Origin: Rhizobacter sp. Root1238
Lineage (GTDB): Bacteria; Pseudomonadota; Gammaproteobacteria; Burkholderiales; Burkholderiaceae_C
Assembly: GCF_001425825.1 (NCBI RefSeq)
Contig: NZ_LMDM01000023.1
Coordinates: 54,212 to 118,211 of the forward strand
Reading direction: 5' to 3'
Length of the DNA stretch: 64,000 nt
Shown here: positions 9,550-17,488 of the stretch, in pieces
How positions within the stretch are numbered: position 1 is the first letter of the stretch
How the letters are laid out: each line of letters opens with the position of its first letter
The notes under the pieces: model-generated
Seen by the model: only the letters and a program-made list of their open reading frames with translations
Told to the model about the DNA's origin: nothing
The model's database searches: none
Translations under genes and position numbers: made by a program

Positions 9550-11389
9550 CACCGGGTGCCGGCAAGGCGCCACCCCACTGCGCCAGGACCTGCATCAATT
9601 CCTGGCGGTTGAAGGGCTTGGCGAGCAGATCGTCCATGCCGGCCTCGGCGCAGGCTCGCCGATCCTCGTCGGTCGAGGTCGCGGTGATCGCGATGATCGG
9701 TACGCGGGGAAGGCACAAGGTGTGCTCCTGGGCCCGGATTTCGCGAGTGGCGGTCTGCCCGTCCATCGTCGGCATCTGGCAGTCCATCAGCACGAGGTCG
9801 GGCCGCTGCGATTCGCGCAGCGCTCGCCCGACGGCATCGTGCCCGTTGTTCACGCGCTCGTGGGACAGGCCTTGCTGCTTGAGGTAGGCGCAGACGATCA
9901 ATGCGGACACGTCGTCGTCCTCGGCGACCAGCACGCGCCGCAGGTCGATTGCCGGCGCCGCCATCGATGCGCCATCCTCGGTCTCGCCGGGTGCCGCGGT
10001 CGATGGAAGCCGGGCGCAGAACACGAACTGGGAGCCGAGACACGCCTTGCTGTGCACGCGGAGCGAGCCGCCCATCGCTTCGGCCAGTTCACGGGCGATG
10101 ATGAGACCGAGGCCGCCATGGTTGCGCGCCGGCGGGTCGGTCCCGGAATCCAGCGCAGAGGGCGCGTCGAAGAGGTGGTCCTGGTCGGCCCGTGCGATGC
10201 CCGGGCCCGTGTCGATCACTTCGACCTCGATCATGTCCGGCGCGCTGCCGCGCGTCAGGTTCATTTCCACCCGGCCCTTCTCGGTGAACTTGACGGCATT
10301 GCCCAGCAGGTTGTGCAGCACCTGCCTGAAGCGGGCGGCGTCGCCGACCACCCAGCTCGGGCGGGGGAATGCATGCGACATCGAGAAGTCGAGGCCCTTG
10401 TCGGTGGCGCGCAATGCGAACACGTCCGCCACCAGGCCCGCCTGCGTGACGATGTCGAACACCTCGTGCCGGATCGGGAAGTGCCCGGTCTCGATGCGCG
10501 AGACGTCGATCAGGTCGTTGATCAGCCGCAGCAGGTGCGTGCCCGACGATTCGATCAGTTCGAGGCGGTGCTGCACCGCCGGCTCGCCGGCTTCGAGATG
10601 GAGCAGCCGCGCGACGCCGAGGATGCCGTGCAGCGGCGTGCGCAGCTCATGGCTGATGTTGGCGAGGAACTGGGTCTTGACCTCGATCTGTCGTTGCGCG
10701 AGTTCGAGTGCAGCCGCCTTCTCGTGGGCCAGCGCCTGGGCCTCGAGCCGCAGCAGGATGCTGGCGGTGAGCCGCCGTTCGGCCCCGCGGGCCGTGAGCA
10801 GTTGCAGTCCGAACAGCATCAGCAACCCCAGGCTGCCGACCACGCCGACCTGATCGGCCCGCAGCGCGAGCCCGAGTGCCGTCGGCACCATGATCGGCCC
10901 GACATAGGCGGCCGTGGCCAGCAGCCTCGCCTGCAGCCCGAACGTGGCCACGCAGGTCACGCAGGCCAACGCCGCGGCGACGAAGGACGAGACCTGCACC
11001 GGCTGGTGCATCAGCCACAGGCCGGCCAAGCCCCAGATGGCGCCATCGAGGGCGAGCAGCCCGTAGGTCAGTTGTCGCCAGCCGCGGGTGGCCGGCAGGC
11101 CGGCGCGCGCATGCTTGTGGGCCGACAAGATCCGCAATGCCGACATGCCCAGCTTGACGACCATCCAGCCACGCACCCAGTCGATCGGGGTCGAGCCCGA
11201 CCAGTAGATGGCCAGCAACACCGCGAACGCGGTCGCGAGCAGGGTGCCGGCCCGCGTGTGAAGCAACACCATGCGCAACAGTTCGGCCGCGACATGCTCG
11301 GCGTGGGCGGCGTCCAGCGGCGGTATCGGCCTGGGCTCGCCAGCGGTGCCCAGCCCCGGGACGTCTGCCGACATGCGATGTGGTGCCAT
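9461..11389 (-). CDS. Multi-pass membrane hybrid sensor histidine kinase
   Basis: A 642-residue hybrid kinase: about five to six hydrophobic segments (residues ~45-200), a short coiled linker, HisKA with phospho-His247 in FLANISHELRTP, an HATPase domain (NAVKFTE N-box, DTGPGIA G1, GGLGLIIARELAEAMGG), and a C-terminal receiver with the phospho-Asp in DLVLMDCQMPTMDG and Lys in AKPFN. There is no periplasmic PAS or Cache domain, so the signal is probably sensed in the membrane, as in RpfC or CqsS-like kinases. Start MAPHRMSADV at 11389 has AGGGAGA 6 bases upstream; the frame stays open to 12004 only as a shadow of dusC. Its 3' end overlaps the acyltransferase gene. Confidence 0.9.
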   Translation of the reverse strand: MAPHRMSADVPGLGTAGEPRPIPPLDAAHAEHVAAELLRMVLLHTRAGTLLATAFAVLLAIYWSGSTPIDWVRGWMVVKLGMSALRILSAHKHARAGLPATRGWRQLTYGLLALDGAIWGLAGLWLMHQPVQVSSFVAAALACVTCVATFGLQARLLATAAYVGPIMVPTALGLALRADQVGVVGSLGLLMLFGLQLLTARGAERRLTASILLRLEAQALAHEKAAALELAQRQIEVKTQFLANISHELRTPLHGILGVARLLHLEAGEPAVQHRLELIESSGTHLLRLINDLIDVSRIETGHFPIRHEVFDIVTQAGLVADVFALRATDKGLDFSMSHAFPRPSWVVGDAARFRQVLHNLLGNAVKFTEKGRVEMNLTRGSAPDMIEVEVIDTGPGIARADQDHLFDAPSALDSGTDPPARNHGGLGLIIARELAEAMGGSLRVHSKACLGSQFVFCARLPSTAAPGETEDGASMAAPAIDLRRVLVAEDDDVSALIVCAYLKQQGLSHERVNNGHDAVGRALRESQRPDLVLMDCQMPTMDGQTATREIRAQEHTLCLPRVPIIAITATSTDEDRRACAEAGMDDLLAKPFNRQELMQVLAQWGGALPAPGVTLPDEPPREEAAWILSGTGARPGGTSRS

Positions 11390-11489
11390 GGGTGGTCTCC
11401 CTCGGCACGCAGTATGCGACCGGGGCAGGCAGGTCGCCTTATTTCTGGACATACGTACACTCGTGGATGGCCTGCCCCCTCCCGATCCG

Positions 11490-12479
11490 ATGACCATCCT
11501 GCTGGCCCCGATGGAAGGCTTGCTCGACTTCACGCTGCGCGACGTGCTCACGCGCGTCGGCGGCATCGACCGTTGCGTTTCCGAATTCATCCGCGTCACC
11601 GGCACCCTGCTGCCGGAACGCGTCTTCCTGCGCATCGTTCCGGAGCTGCGCCATGGCGGGCGCACGCCGAGCGGCGTGCCGGTCAGCGCGCAACTGCTCG
11701 GCTCCGACCCGGTGTGCCTGGCCGAGAACGCGGCGCGACTGGCCTCGCTCGGGCCGGCCGGCATCGATCTCAACTTCGGGTGCCCCGCGAAGGTCGTGAA
11801 CCGCCATGGCGGCGGGGCCGCGCTGCTGCAGGATCCGGAGCTGCTGGGGCGCATCGTCTCGGCGGTGCGTCGCGCGGTGCCGAGGGCGGTGCCGGTGACG
11901 GCCAAGATGCGCCTCGGCTTCGACGACGACCTGCGGGCCGTGGAGTGTGCGCAGGCCATCGCAGGCGCGGGTGCGTCCGAACTGGTCGTGCATGCCCGCA
12001 CCAAGGCGCATGGCTACCGGCCTCCGGCCTACTGGGACCGGGTGCCTGCGGTGCGTGCGGCGGTGCCGATCCCGGTGATCGCGAACGGCGAGATCTGGAC
12101 CGTCGACGATGCGCAGCGCTGCCGCGAGGTGTCGGGCTGCGATGCGCTGATGCTCGGTCGCGGGATGGTCGCGGATCCGGGCCTGGCACACGCCATCGCG
12201 CGCCCGGGCACATCGCTCGGCTGGGCGCAGTTGCTGCCGCTGATGATGCACTTCTGGCAACTCGTGTGCGGGCATGTCGAACCGCGCCATCGGGCCGGCC
12301 GGCTGAAGCAGTGGCTGAACTACCTGCGCCGCAGGTACCCCGAGGCGGAAGACGCCTACCAGCGGGTGCGCACCGTCAGCGACCCCGACCTGCTCGAGCT
12401 GCAACTGCAACAGTGGGTCCGCTCCAGTCACACAGCCGTACACGCGCGACATCAGGCCGTTACAGAGGTGCCCGCATAA
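11490..12479 (+). CDS. dusC: tRNA-dihydrouridine(16) synthase DusC
   Basis: A 329-residue FMN enzyme that reduces uridine 16 in the tRNA D-loop. The TIM-barrel begins MTILLAPMEGLLDF; the catalytic Cys lies in DLNFGCPAK, followed by NRHGGGAALL and the phosphate-binding GCDALMLGRGMVADPGL. The C-terminal helical domain (HFWQLVCGHVEPRHRAGRLKQWLNYL) is the feature separating DusC from DusA and DusB. Length fits the family. It diverges from the hybrid kinase over 100 bp and is followed by the DUF4397 lipoprotein after 30 bases. Confidence 0.92.
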   Translation: MTILLAPMEGLLDFTLRDVLTRVGGIDRCVSEFIRVTGTLLPERVFLRIVPELRHGGRTPSGVPVSAQLLGSDPVCLAENAARLASLGPAGIDLNFGCPAKVVNRHGGGAALLQDPELLGRIVSAVRRAVPRAVPVTAKMRLGFDDDLRAVECAQAIAGAGASELVVHARTKAHGYRPPAYWDRVPAVRAAVPIPVIANGEIWTVDDAQRCREVSGCDALMLGRGMVADPGLAHAIARPGTSLGWAQLLPLMMHFWQLVCGHVEPRHRAGRLKQWLNYLRRRYPEAEDAYQRVRTVSDPDLLELQLQQWVRSSHTAVHARHQAVTEVPA

Positions 12480-12509
12480 TCGGCCGACTCCATTCAAGGA
12501 TCCTGCCCC

Positions 12510-13811
12510 GTGAAAAGACCGACCCGTGCCCTGTTGATCGCCGCCCTCGTGCTCCCGTTGCTGCAGGCCTGCGGCGGCAACAGCGAAGAAGACCAGGGCT
12601 CGGTGCGCCTGGTCAACGCCACCACGGACTTCGCGCTGCTGGACGCCTACCGTGACGACTCGGGGATGGTCAACAGCGTGGCTGCCGGGTCCGCCAGCGG
12701 CTATGCCAACCTCGATGAGGACGACTACACCTTCAAGATTTCCCAGACCGGCTCCGGCACCACGGCTGCCAGCACCGGGGGATCGGTGTCGGCGGGCTCC
12801 CACTACGCACTGCTCGCCTATGCGAGCGGCTCGGCACTGCAGGTCAGTTACCTGACGGAAGACGAAGATGCGCCGAGTTCGGGCCAGGCCAAGCTGCGCT
12901 TCATGAACACCGCCGGCGTCGAGGCGGGCGCTGTCGACGTGTACGTCGGCCAGGTCGCGTGCAACGCGCTCGGGTCCACCTCCATTGCCGCGGCGAGCGG
13001 CCTGTCGACGTCGACCTCGGCGACCAGCCCGACCGCGTACACCACATTCGGCGCCGGCACGTACCACGTGTGCGTGACGGCTGCCAACGTCAAGAGCGAC
13101 GTGCGCCTGGACATCCCGGCGCTGACCCTCGGCAACCAGCAGGTCGCCACGCTCGTGCTGACGCGCAGCAGCGGTGGCGTGCTGGTGAACGGACTGGTCG
13201 TCAGCCAACGGGGTGCCGTGACGCCGAGCGCCAACCTGTCGACGCGCGTGCGCGTGGTCACCAGCACCTTGGCGACAACCGACAAGGTCAGCGTCGCGGT
13301 CAACGGCACGGCCATCGCCACCAACTATCCGGCGGCCAACATCGGCGGCTACCGGCTGGTGACGGCCGGCACGCTGGCCGTCACGGTCAACGGGGCGAGC
13401 GTCGATGTCGGCACCGCGAACGCACCGTCGGGCGGCGACCTGACGCTGCTGGTGACCGGCGACTTGGCCTCGCCGAAACTGTCGGTGATCACCGACGACA
13501 ACACGCCGTCGACCGGTGTCGCCGAGCCGGTCAAGCTGCGGTTGATCAACGGCGTCAACGGTCTATCAGGCGGCGTGACGCTCACGCTGGATAACGACAT
13601 CATCGGCGACGACGTCGCGTTCGGCACCGCGTCGGCACCGATGACGGTGGCCGCCAGCGACAAGTCGGCAACGATCGCCGCCAACAACGGGTCGAACTTG
13701 CTGTGGCAAACGACCGATCAGACCTTGACGGCCGGGAAGGTGTACACCGTGTTCGTGCTCGGCAACGCCACGACGGTGGGAACCGACACCAAGCTGCGCG
13801 CCGATCGCTGA
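12510..13811 (+). CDS. DUF4397-domain lipoprotein
   Basis: A 433-residue predicted lipoprotein starting with GTG; AAGGA lies 9 bases upstream. Signal: MKRPTRALLIAALVLPLLQAC, with the lipobox Cys at residue 21. The mature part holds two or three repeated beta-rich units opening with phrases like VRLVNATTDFALLDAYRD, LRFMNTAGVEAGAVDVYVG and LRLINGVNGLSGGVTLTLD, the pattern of the DUF4397 family. It is rich in S, T, G and V, and low in Lys. Such proteins are surface or periplasmic and of unknown function. Confidence 0.8.
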   Translation: MKRPTRALLIAALVLPLLQACGGNSEEDQGSVRLVNATTDFALLDAYRDDSGMVNSVAAGSASGYANLDEDDYTFKISQTGSGTTAASTGGSVSAGSHYALLAYASGSALQVSYLTEDEDAPSSGQAKLRFMNTAGVEAGAVDVYVGQVACNALGSTSIAAASGLSTSTSATSPTAYTTFGAGTYHVCVTAANVKSDVRLDIPALTLGNQQVATLVLTRSSGGVLVNGLVVSQRGAVTPSANLSTRVRVVTSTLATTDKVSVAVNGTAIATNYPAANIGGYRLVTAGTLAVTVNGASVDVGTANAPSGGDLTLLVTGDLASPKLSVITDDNTPSTGVAEPVKLRLINGVNGLSGGVTLTLDNDIIGDDVAFGTASAPMTVAASDKSATIAANNGSNLLWQTTDQTLTAGKVYTVFVLGNATTVGTDTKLRADR

Positions 13812-13914
13812 GGCGCAGCGCTCAAGGGTTTCTCCCCTCGGCGCCCACCGGCTCCAGGGGGGATGTTTCGAAAGTCGGCACGCGTATAGTCGGTCGCATC
13901 CGGAGGGTGCGGCG

Positions 13915-14373
13915 ATGTTGTTGCAGCGCGCGTTCAGGGCCGTTGATGTTCTGATGGTCGAAGACAACCCGGGCGATGTCCGCCTGACGCGCGAAGCACT
14001 GCGCCGCAACGGGAACGACCTGCGCCTGCACCATGCCGAAGACGGCATCTCCGCGATGCAGTTCCTGCGCCGCGACGCCCCCTACGACGCGGCACCGAGG
14101 CCTGACCTGATCCTGCTCGACCTGAACCTGCCGCTGATGGGCGGCCGCGATGTCCTCGCGGCCATCAAGTCCGATGCGACGCTGCGGTCCATCCCGGTGA
14201 TCGTGCTGAGCACCTCGCAATCGGACGACGACGTGGCCCACGCCTACGACCTGCAGGCGAACTGCTTCATCAGCAAGCCCGCTGACCTGCACGAGTTCAA
14301 CCAGGTCATCCGCAACATCGAGCGCTTCTGGCTGCAGACCGTGTGTCTGACCGGTCGTGGAGGCGCGACATGA
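13915..14373 (+). CDS. Single-domain response regulator (RcpA-like)
   Basis: A 152-residue receiver-only protein. Acidic pocket VEDNPGD, phospho-Asp in LILLDLNLPLMGG, Thr/Ser in VLSTSQ and Lys in ISKPAD are all present. The insert after beta-2 (LRRDAPYDAAPRPD) is characteristic of the Rcp1 class that pairs with phytochrome-like kinases. It has no output domain, so it probably relays phosphate or binds a partner. GGAGG is 9 bases upstream of the ATG, and the gene overlaps the following hybrid kinase by 4 bases, suggesting they work together. Confidence 0.9.
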   Translation: MLLQRAFRAVDVLMVEDNPGDVRLTREALRRNGNDLRLHHAEDGISAMQFLRRDAPYDAAPRPDLILLDLNLPLMGGRDVLAAIKSDATLRSIPVIVLSTSQSDDDVAHAYDLQANCFISKPADLHEFNQVIRNIERFWLQTVCLTGRGGAT

Positions 14374-15962
14374 GCAGCCTGCGGGTGCTGCTGATCGAGG
14401 ACAGCCCCGGCGACGCTCGCCTGATCAAGGACATGCTTTCGCTGTCGCGCACCGATGACTTCGCGCTGAGCTGGTGCGAAACCCTGGATGCCGGTGCCCA
14501 GGCGCTGGCGGAGCGCTCTTTCGACGTGATGCTGCTCGACCTCGGCCTGCCCGGCACCTGGGGCATCGAGACGATGCGGCAGTTGCTGGCGCGGCCGGTG
14601 AAGGTGCCGGCGCTGGTGGTGATGAGCGGGCTCAGCGACGAGGCGGTCGCATTGGAGGCGATCCAGTCCGGCGCGCAGGATTACCTGGTCAAGGGCGAGG
14701 TCACCGCGGAGTTGCTGTCGAGGGCGATCCGCTATGCGATCGGACGCCGGCAGGCCGAGGACCTGGTCCGGGCCCACACCGCCGAACTGGTGATCGCGCG
14801 TGACCGTGCGGAGGTGGCCAACCGGGCCAAGAGCGCGTTCCTGGCGGCGATGAGCCACGACCTGCGAACGCCGCTCAACGGCGTGCTGGGCTTTGCGCAA
14901 CTGCTGCAGCGCGACAAGAACCTGACACAGCGGCAGCAGGCGGGCGTGAATGCGATCCGCCAGAGCGGCGAACACCTGCTGACGCTGATCAACGACATCC
15001 TCGACCTCGCGAAGATCGAGGCCGGCAAGTTCGAGCTGTGCCCGACGGTGTTCGATCTCGCACGCTACCTCGATGGCCTGGTCGAGCTGATGGGGGTCAG
15101 GGCTAGGCAGAAGCCGGCCTTGCAGCTCGGTGCCGACTTGTCGAGCGGCCTGCCCGCGACGCTGCGCGCGGACGAGAAGCGCCTGCGGCAGGTGCTGCTG
15201 AACCTGCTCGACAACGCCGTCAAGTTCACCGAGCGCGGCGCGGTGACGCTGCGCGTGGGGCCGAGCGGGGCGCATGCGCTGCGCTTCGAAGTGCAGGACA
15301 CCGGCGCAGGCATGGACGCCGCGCAGTTGTCACGGCTGTTCCAGCCGTTCGAGCAGGTGGGTGGGCTGGAGGATCGAAATCGTGGCACCGGGCTGGGCTT
15401 GGCGATCAGCCGGCAGTTCGTGCGCCTGATGGGCAGCGAGATCCACGTTCAGAGTGCGAAGGGAGAAGGCACGCGATTCTGGTTCGACCTGGCGATGGAT
15501 GCCGTCGCTGGAGAAACGCCTGCCGCCGAATCGGCCCGCGGCTGCGTGATCGGCTATGCCGGGCCGCGCCGAAAGATCATGGTGGTCGACGACGTTGCGA
15601 CCAACCGCGCGTTGCTGCTCGACATGCTGGACAGCCTCGGCTTCGAACTCTGCGAGGCCGGCGATGGCGCCGAGGCCCTGGCGCAGCTGGAAAGCAGCGC
15701 CCCGGACCTGATCCTGCTCGACATCCTGATGCCCCATGTCGGCGGGCTTGAAACCCTGGACCGGCTGCGCCGGACCCGGAGTCGGGTGTTCGTGATCGCG
15801 ATCTCGGCGAGCGCGTCGATCGAGGACAAGGAACGCAGCCTGTCGGCCGGCGCCAATGCGTTCCTGACGAAGCCGATCAACCTGCAGGCCCTGATGGACC
15901 AGATGGGCGCGCTGCTGAACCTGGTGTGGATCCAGGAGGCCCGCGCGACACCATCGGCGTAG
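14370..15962 (+). CDS. Receiver-kinase-receiver hybrid histidine kinase
   Basis: A 530-residue cytoplasmic protein: N-terminal receiver (LIEDSPGD, phospho-Asp in VMLLDLGLPG), a coiled linker, HisKA (FLAAMSHDLRTPLNG), HATPase ([28 protein letters not shown]) and a C-terminal receiver (MVVDDVATNR, LILLDILMP, TKPIN). It has no membrane segment, so it probably integrates phosphoryl signals in the cytoplasm. The start at 14370 overlaps the stop of the upstream receiver gene (ATGA). It is convergent with the LuxR-type regulator, 15 bases apart. Confidence 0.93.
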   Translation: MSSLRVLLIEDSPGDARLIKDMLSLSRTDDFALSWCETLDAGAQALAERSFDVMLLDLGLPGTWGIETMRQLLARPVKVPALVVMSGLSDEAVALEAIQSGAQDYLVKGEVTAELLSRAIRYAIGRRQAEDLVRAHTAELVIARDRAEVANRAKSAFLAAMSHDLRTPLNGVLGFAQLLQRDKNLTQRQQAGVNAIRQSGEHLLTLINDILDLAKIEAGKFELCPTVFDLARYLDGLVELMGVRARQKPALQLGADLSSGLPATLRADEKRLRQVLLNLLDNAVKFTERGAVTLRVGPSGAHALRFEVQDTGAGMDAAQLSRLFQPFEQVGGLEDRNRGTGLGLAISRQFVRLMGSEIHVQSAKGEGTRFWFDLAMDAVAGETPAAESARGCVIGYAGPRRKIMVVDDVATNRALLLDMLDSLGFELCEAGDGAEALAQLESSAPDLILLDILMPHVGGLETLDRLRRTRSRVFVIAISASASIEDKERSLSAGANAFLTKPINLQALMDQMGALLNLVWIQEARATPSA

Positions 15963-15977
15963 AGCCCGAAGGGGTTC

Positions 15978-16649
15978 TCAGCGCAGGATGTTCTGCGTGC
16001 GGGCGACCGCCTCGGTCCGGTTGCGAACGTTCATCACCTTGAAGATGCGCGACAGGTAGTTGCGCACCGTGTTCGGCGAAATGTTCAGCTCGGTCGAGAT
16101 GCGCTTGTTGGGCATGCCCTGGCAGACGCATTTCAGCACGGCCGCTTCGCGTGGCGCGAGGTCGTAAGCAGCGGCGAGGTTCTCCTCGGCGTAGGTGTGC
16201 TCGCTGGCCTCGATGTCCGAGGTGCCGGCGACATGCGTCATCTCGTCCTCGGTCGGCATGTACTTGTTGCCGCCGAGCAGCGATGTCACCGCTTGCAGGA
16301 TGTCGACCGCCGAGCGCGATTTGGGAATGAAGCCCGAGACGCCCACCGCCACAGCGCTCGACACGAAGCGCCGGGTGGTGTGCGTCGAGAACACCGCGAT
16401 CGGCGGGCATGCCGGCAGCCTGCGCAGGAACACCACGCCGTTCAGGCTCGGACCGATGGGTGACGAGATGCCGAGCAGCACCAGGTCCACGGTTTCGTTC
16501 GAAAGGATGTTGCGTGCCGTCTGGAAATCGCCCGCGGCCAACGTGATCACCGGCCGCTCGAGCTTGTTCAGCAACAGGCTCACGGCGTCTCTGACGATCT
16601 CGTGGTCATCGACGATCAGAATCCTTGCTATTCCACTACTGCTGGTCAT
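15978..16649 (-). CDS. LuxR/NarL-family regulator with a degenerate receiver
   Basis: A 223-residue protein with receiver and LuxR-type HTH domains. The acidic pair is present (IVDDHE, residues 12-17), as are Ser/Thr in FSTHT and Lys in FIPKS, but the phospho-acceptor position reads VDLVLLGISSP, with Gly60 in place of Asp. It should therefore not be activated by ordinary phosphorylation. The HTH (LAPREAAVLKCVCQGMPNKR then ISPNTVRNYLSRIF) looks intact. The start at 16649 has GAGG 6 bases upstream; a longer form from 16706 is less likely. It is a candidate binder of the repeated 21-bp dyads nearby, by proximity only. Confidence 0.9.
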   Translation of the reverse strand: MTSSSGIARILIVDDHEIVRDAVSLLLNKLERPVITLAAGDFQTARNILSNETVDLVLLGISSPIGPSLNGVVFLRRLPACPPIAVFSTHTTRRFVSSAVAVGVSGFIPKSRSAVDILQAVTSLLGGNKYMPTEDEMTHVAGTSDIEASEHTYAEENLAAAYDLAPREAAVLKCVCQGMPNKRISTELNISPNTVRNYLSRIFKVMNVRNRTEAVARTQNILR

Positions 16650-16731
16650 ACCTGCCTCGATGTTGAAAGATGAGAGTCCGGTCCCTGGATCTAGGTGTGA
16701 TGCCACCGTGCGGGGGCGTCAACTTGTAGGT

Positions 16732-17199
16732 TCAGGCTGCGTGAGCCCTGATGCCGATGTTGGAACTGCCATGTGCAGGCAGCATGGGTGCTTCGTGCAT
16801 GTTGTCTGCACATCCTGCGCCGCTTGTCTCTGAACGCTTGTGCAACGTGCCTGTGGCTTGCTCGCGCAGCACGGACAGCAAGGTGATGGAAGGTCCGGAG
16901 GTCTTGCCGCGCATGCTCGCGGAGTCGTGCGCCTTGCTGGCTTGCCGCGCGCGAAGAATGTCTTCACGACGCCGGGCCAGTGCGAGTTCGCTCTGCAGCA
17001 GGTCGATCTGGCTGTTGGCGTGCTGGAGAAACTCGCTGGTGGCGGCGCGTTGGGCGTCGAACTGACGGCGCAGCAGAGACAGCCGCCGATCGAAGCACCG
17101 GCGGGTCTGCCACCAGATGGCGAGCAGTGTCGGAAGGAGAAGCAGGCTGGCGGGCAGCAGCGTCGGCATGCTGGCCAAGGGGTTCGGAGAAAAATCCAT
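16732..17199 (-). CDS. Membrane-anchored coiled-coil protein, unknown
   Basis: A 155-residue protein with one N-terminal transmembrane segment (LLPASLLLLPTLLAIWW, about residues 14-30), then a charged helical region likely to form a coiled coil (RRLSLLRRQFDAQRAATSEF to RREDILRARQ), and a disordered C-terminal third. No catalytic motif. It lies between the LuxR-type regulator and the kinase operon, on the same strand as both. Two copies of the repeated 21-bp dyad lie 130-240 bases upstream of its start, which suggests it belongs to the same regulon as the MCP operon. Confidence 0.6.
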   Translation of the reverse strand: MDFSPNPLASMPTLLPASLLLLPTLLAIWWQTRRCFDRRLSLLRRQFDAQRAATSEFLQHANSQIDLLQSELALARRREDILRARQASKAHDSASMRGKTSGPSITLLSVLREQATGTLHKRSETSGAGCADNMHEAPMLPAHGSSNIGIRAHAA

Positions 17200-17326
17200 G
17201 GTCTTTCCCGTTCGGTGCGAAGGCCACTGGGTTCAGCGGCCTTCAGGGTTGCGGTCTTCGGTGCGGTGAATGATCTCGATCCCGGCTGCGGTTGGCTATG
17301 GACGAATGCCGCGTCTGGTTCAGGTC

Positions 17327-17347
17327 AAAGTCAACAAATGCCAACTG
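17327..17347 (+). promoter_or_regulatory. Repeated dyad operator, copy 1
   Basis: Reads AAAGTCAACAA-A-TGCCAACTG. It matches the five-copy consensus TTTGTCAACAA-n-TGnCAACTG at all fixed positions except the first three (AAA for TTT). It lies upstream of the membrane coiled-coil gene that starts at 17199. Confidence 0.6.
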
Positions 17348-17419
17348 CAATCGGTCGCTGAAAAGGCACAAGGGTCTGGTTGAACTATCGATCGATTTGA
17401 CCGCGAGCTCGATGAGCCC

Positions 17420-17440
17420 TTTGTCAACAATTGACAAGTG
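17420..17440 (+). promoter_or_regulatory. Repeated dyad operator, copy 2 (best palindrome)
   Basis: Contains a perfect inverted repeat, TTGTCAA-CAA-TTGACAA (7-bp arms, 3-base centre), within the 21-bp repeated element. It starts 73 bases after copy 1 ends and lies in the 289-bp gap between the CHASE8 kinase stop and the coiled-coil gene. Confidence 0.68.
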
Positions 17441-17488
17441 ACCGGTGTCGTTTTGGCTGGGGCGGCGCGGCCGCCGGCGAGCGGTCGA

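Noticed and set aside
11439..13208. Minus-strand 589-residue frame over dusC and the lipoprotein
   Set aside because: Mirror frame of dusC and the DUF4397 gene; no motif and no ribosome binding site.
17243..17437. A 64-codon TTG-start frame on the minus strand in the operator gap
   Set aside because: It begins inside dyad copy 2, has no ribosome binding site and no homology-like pattern.
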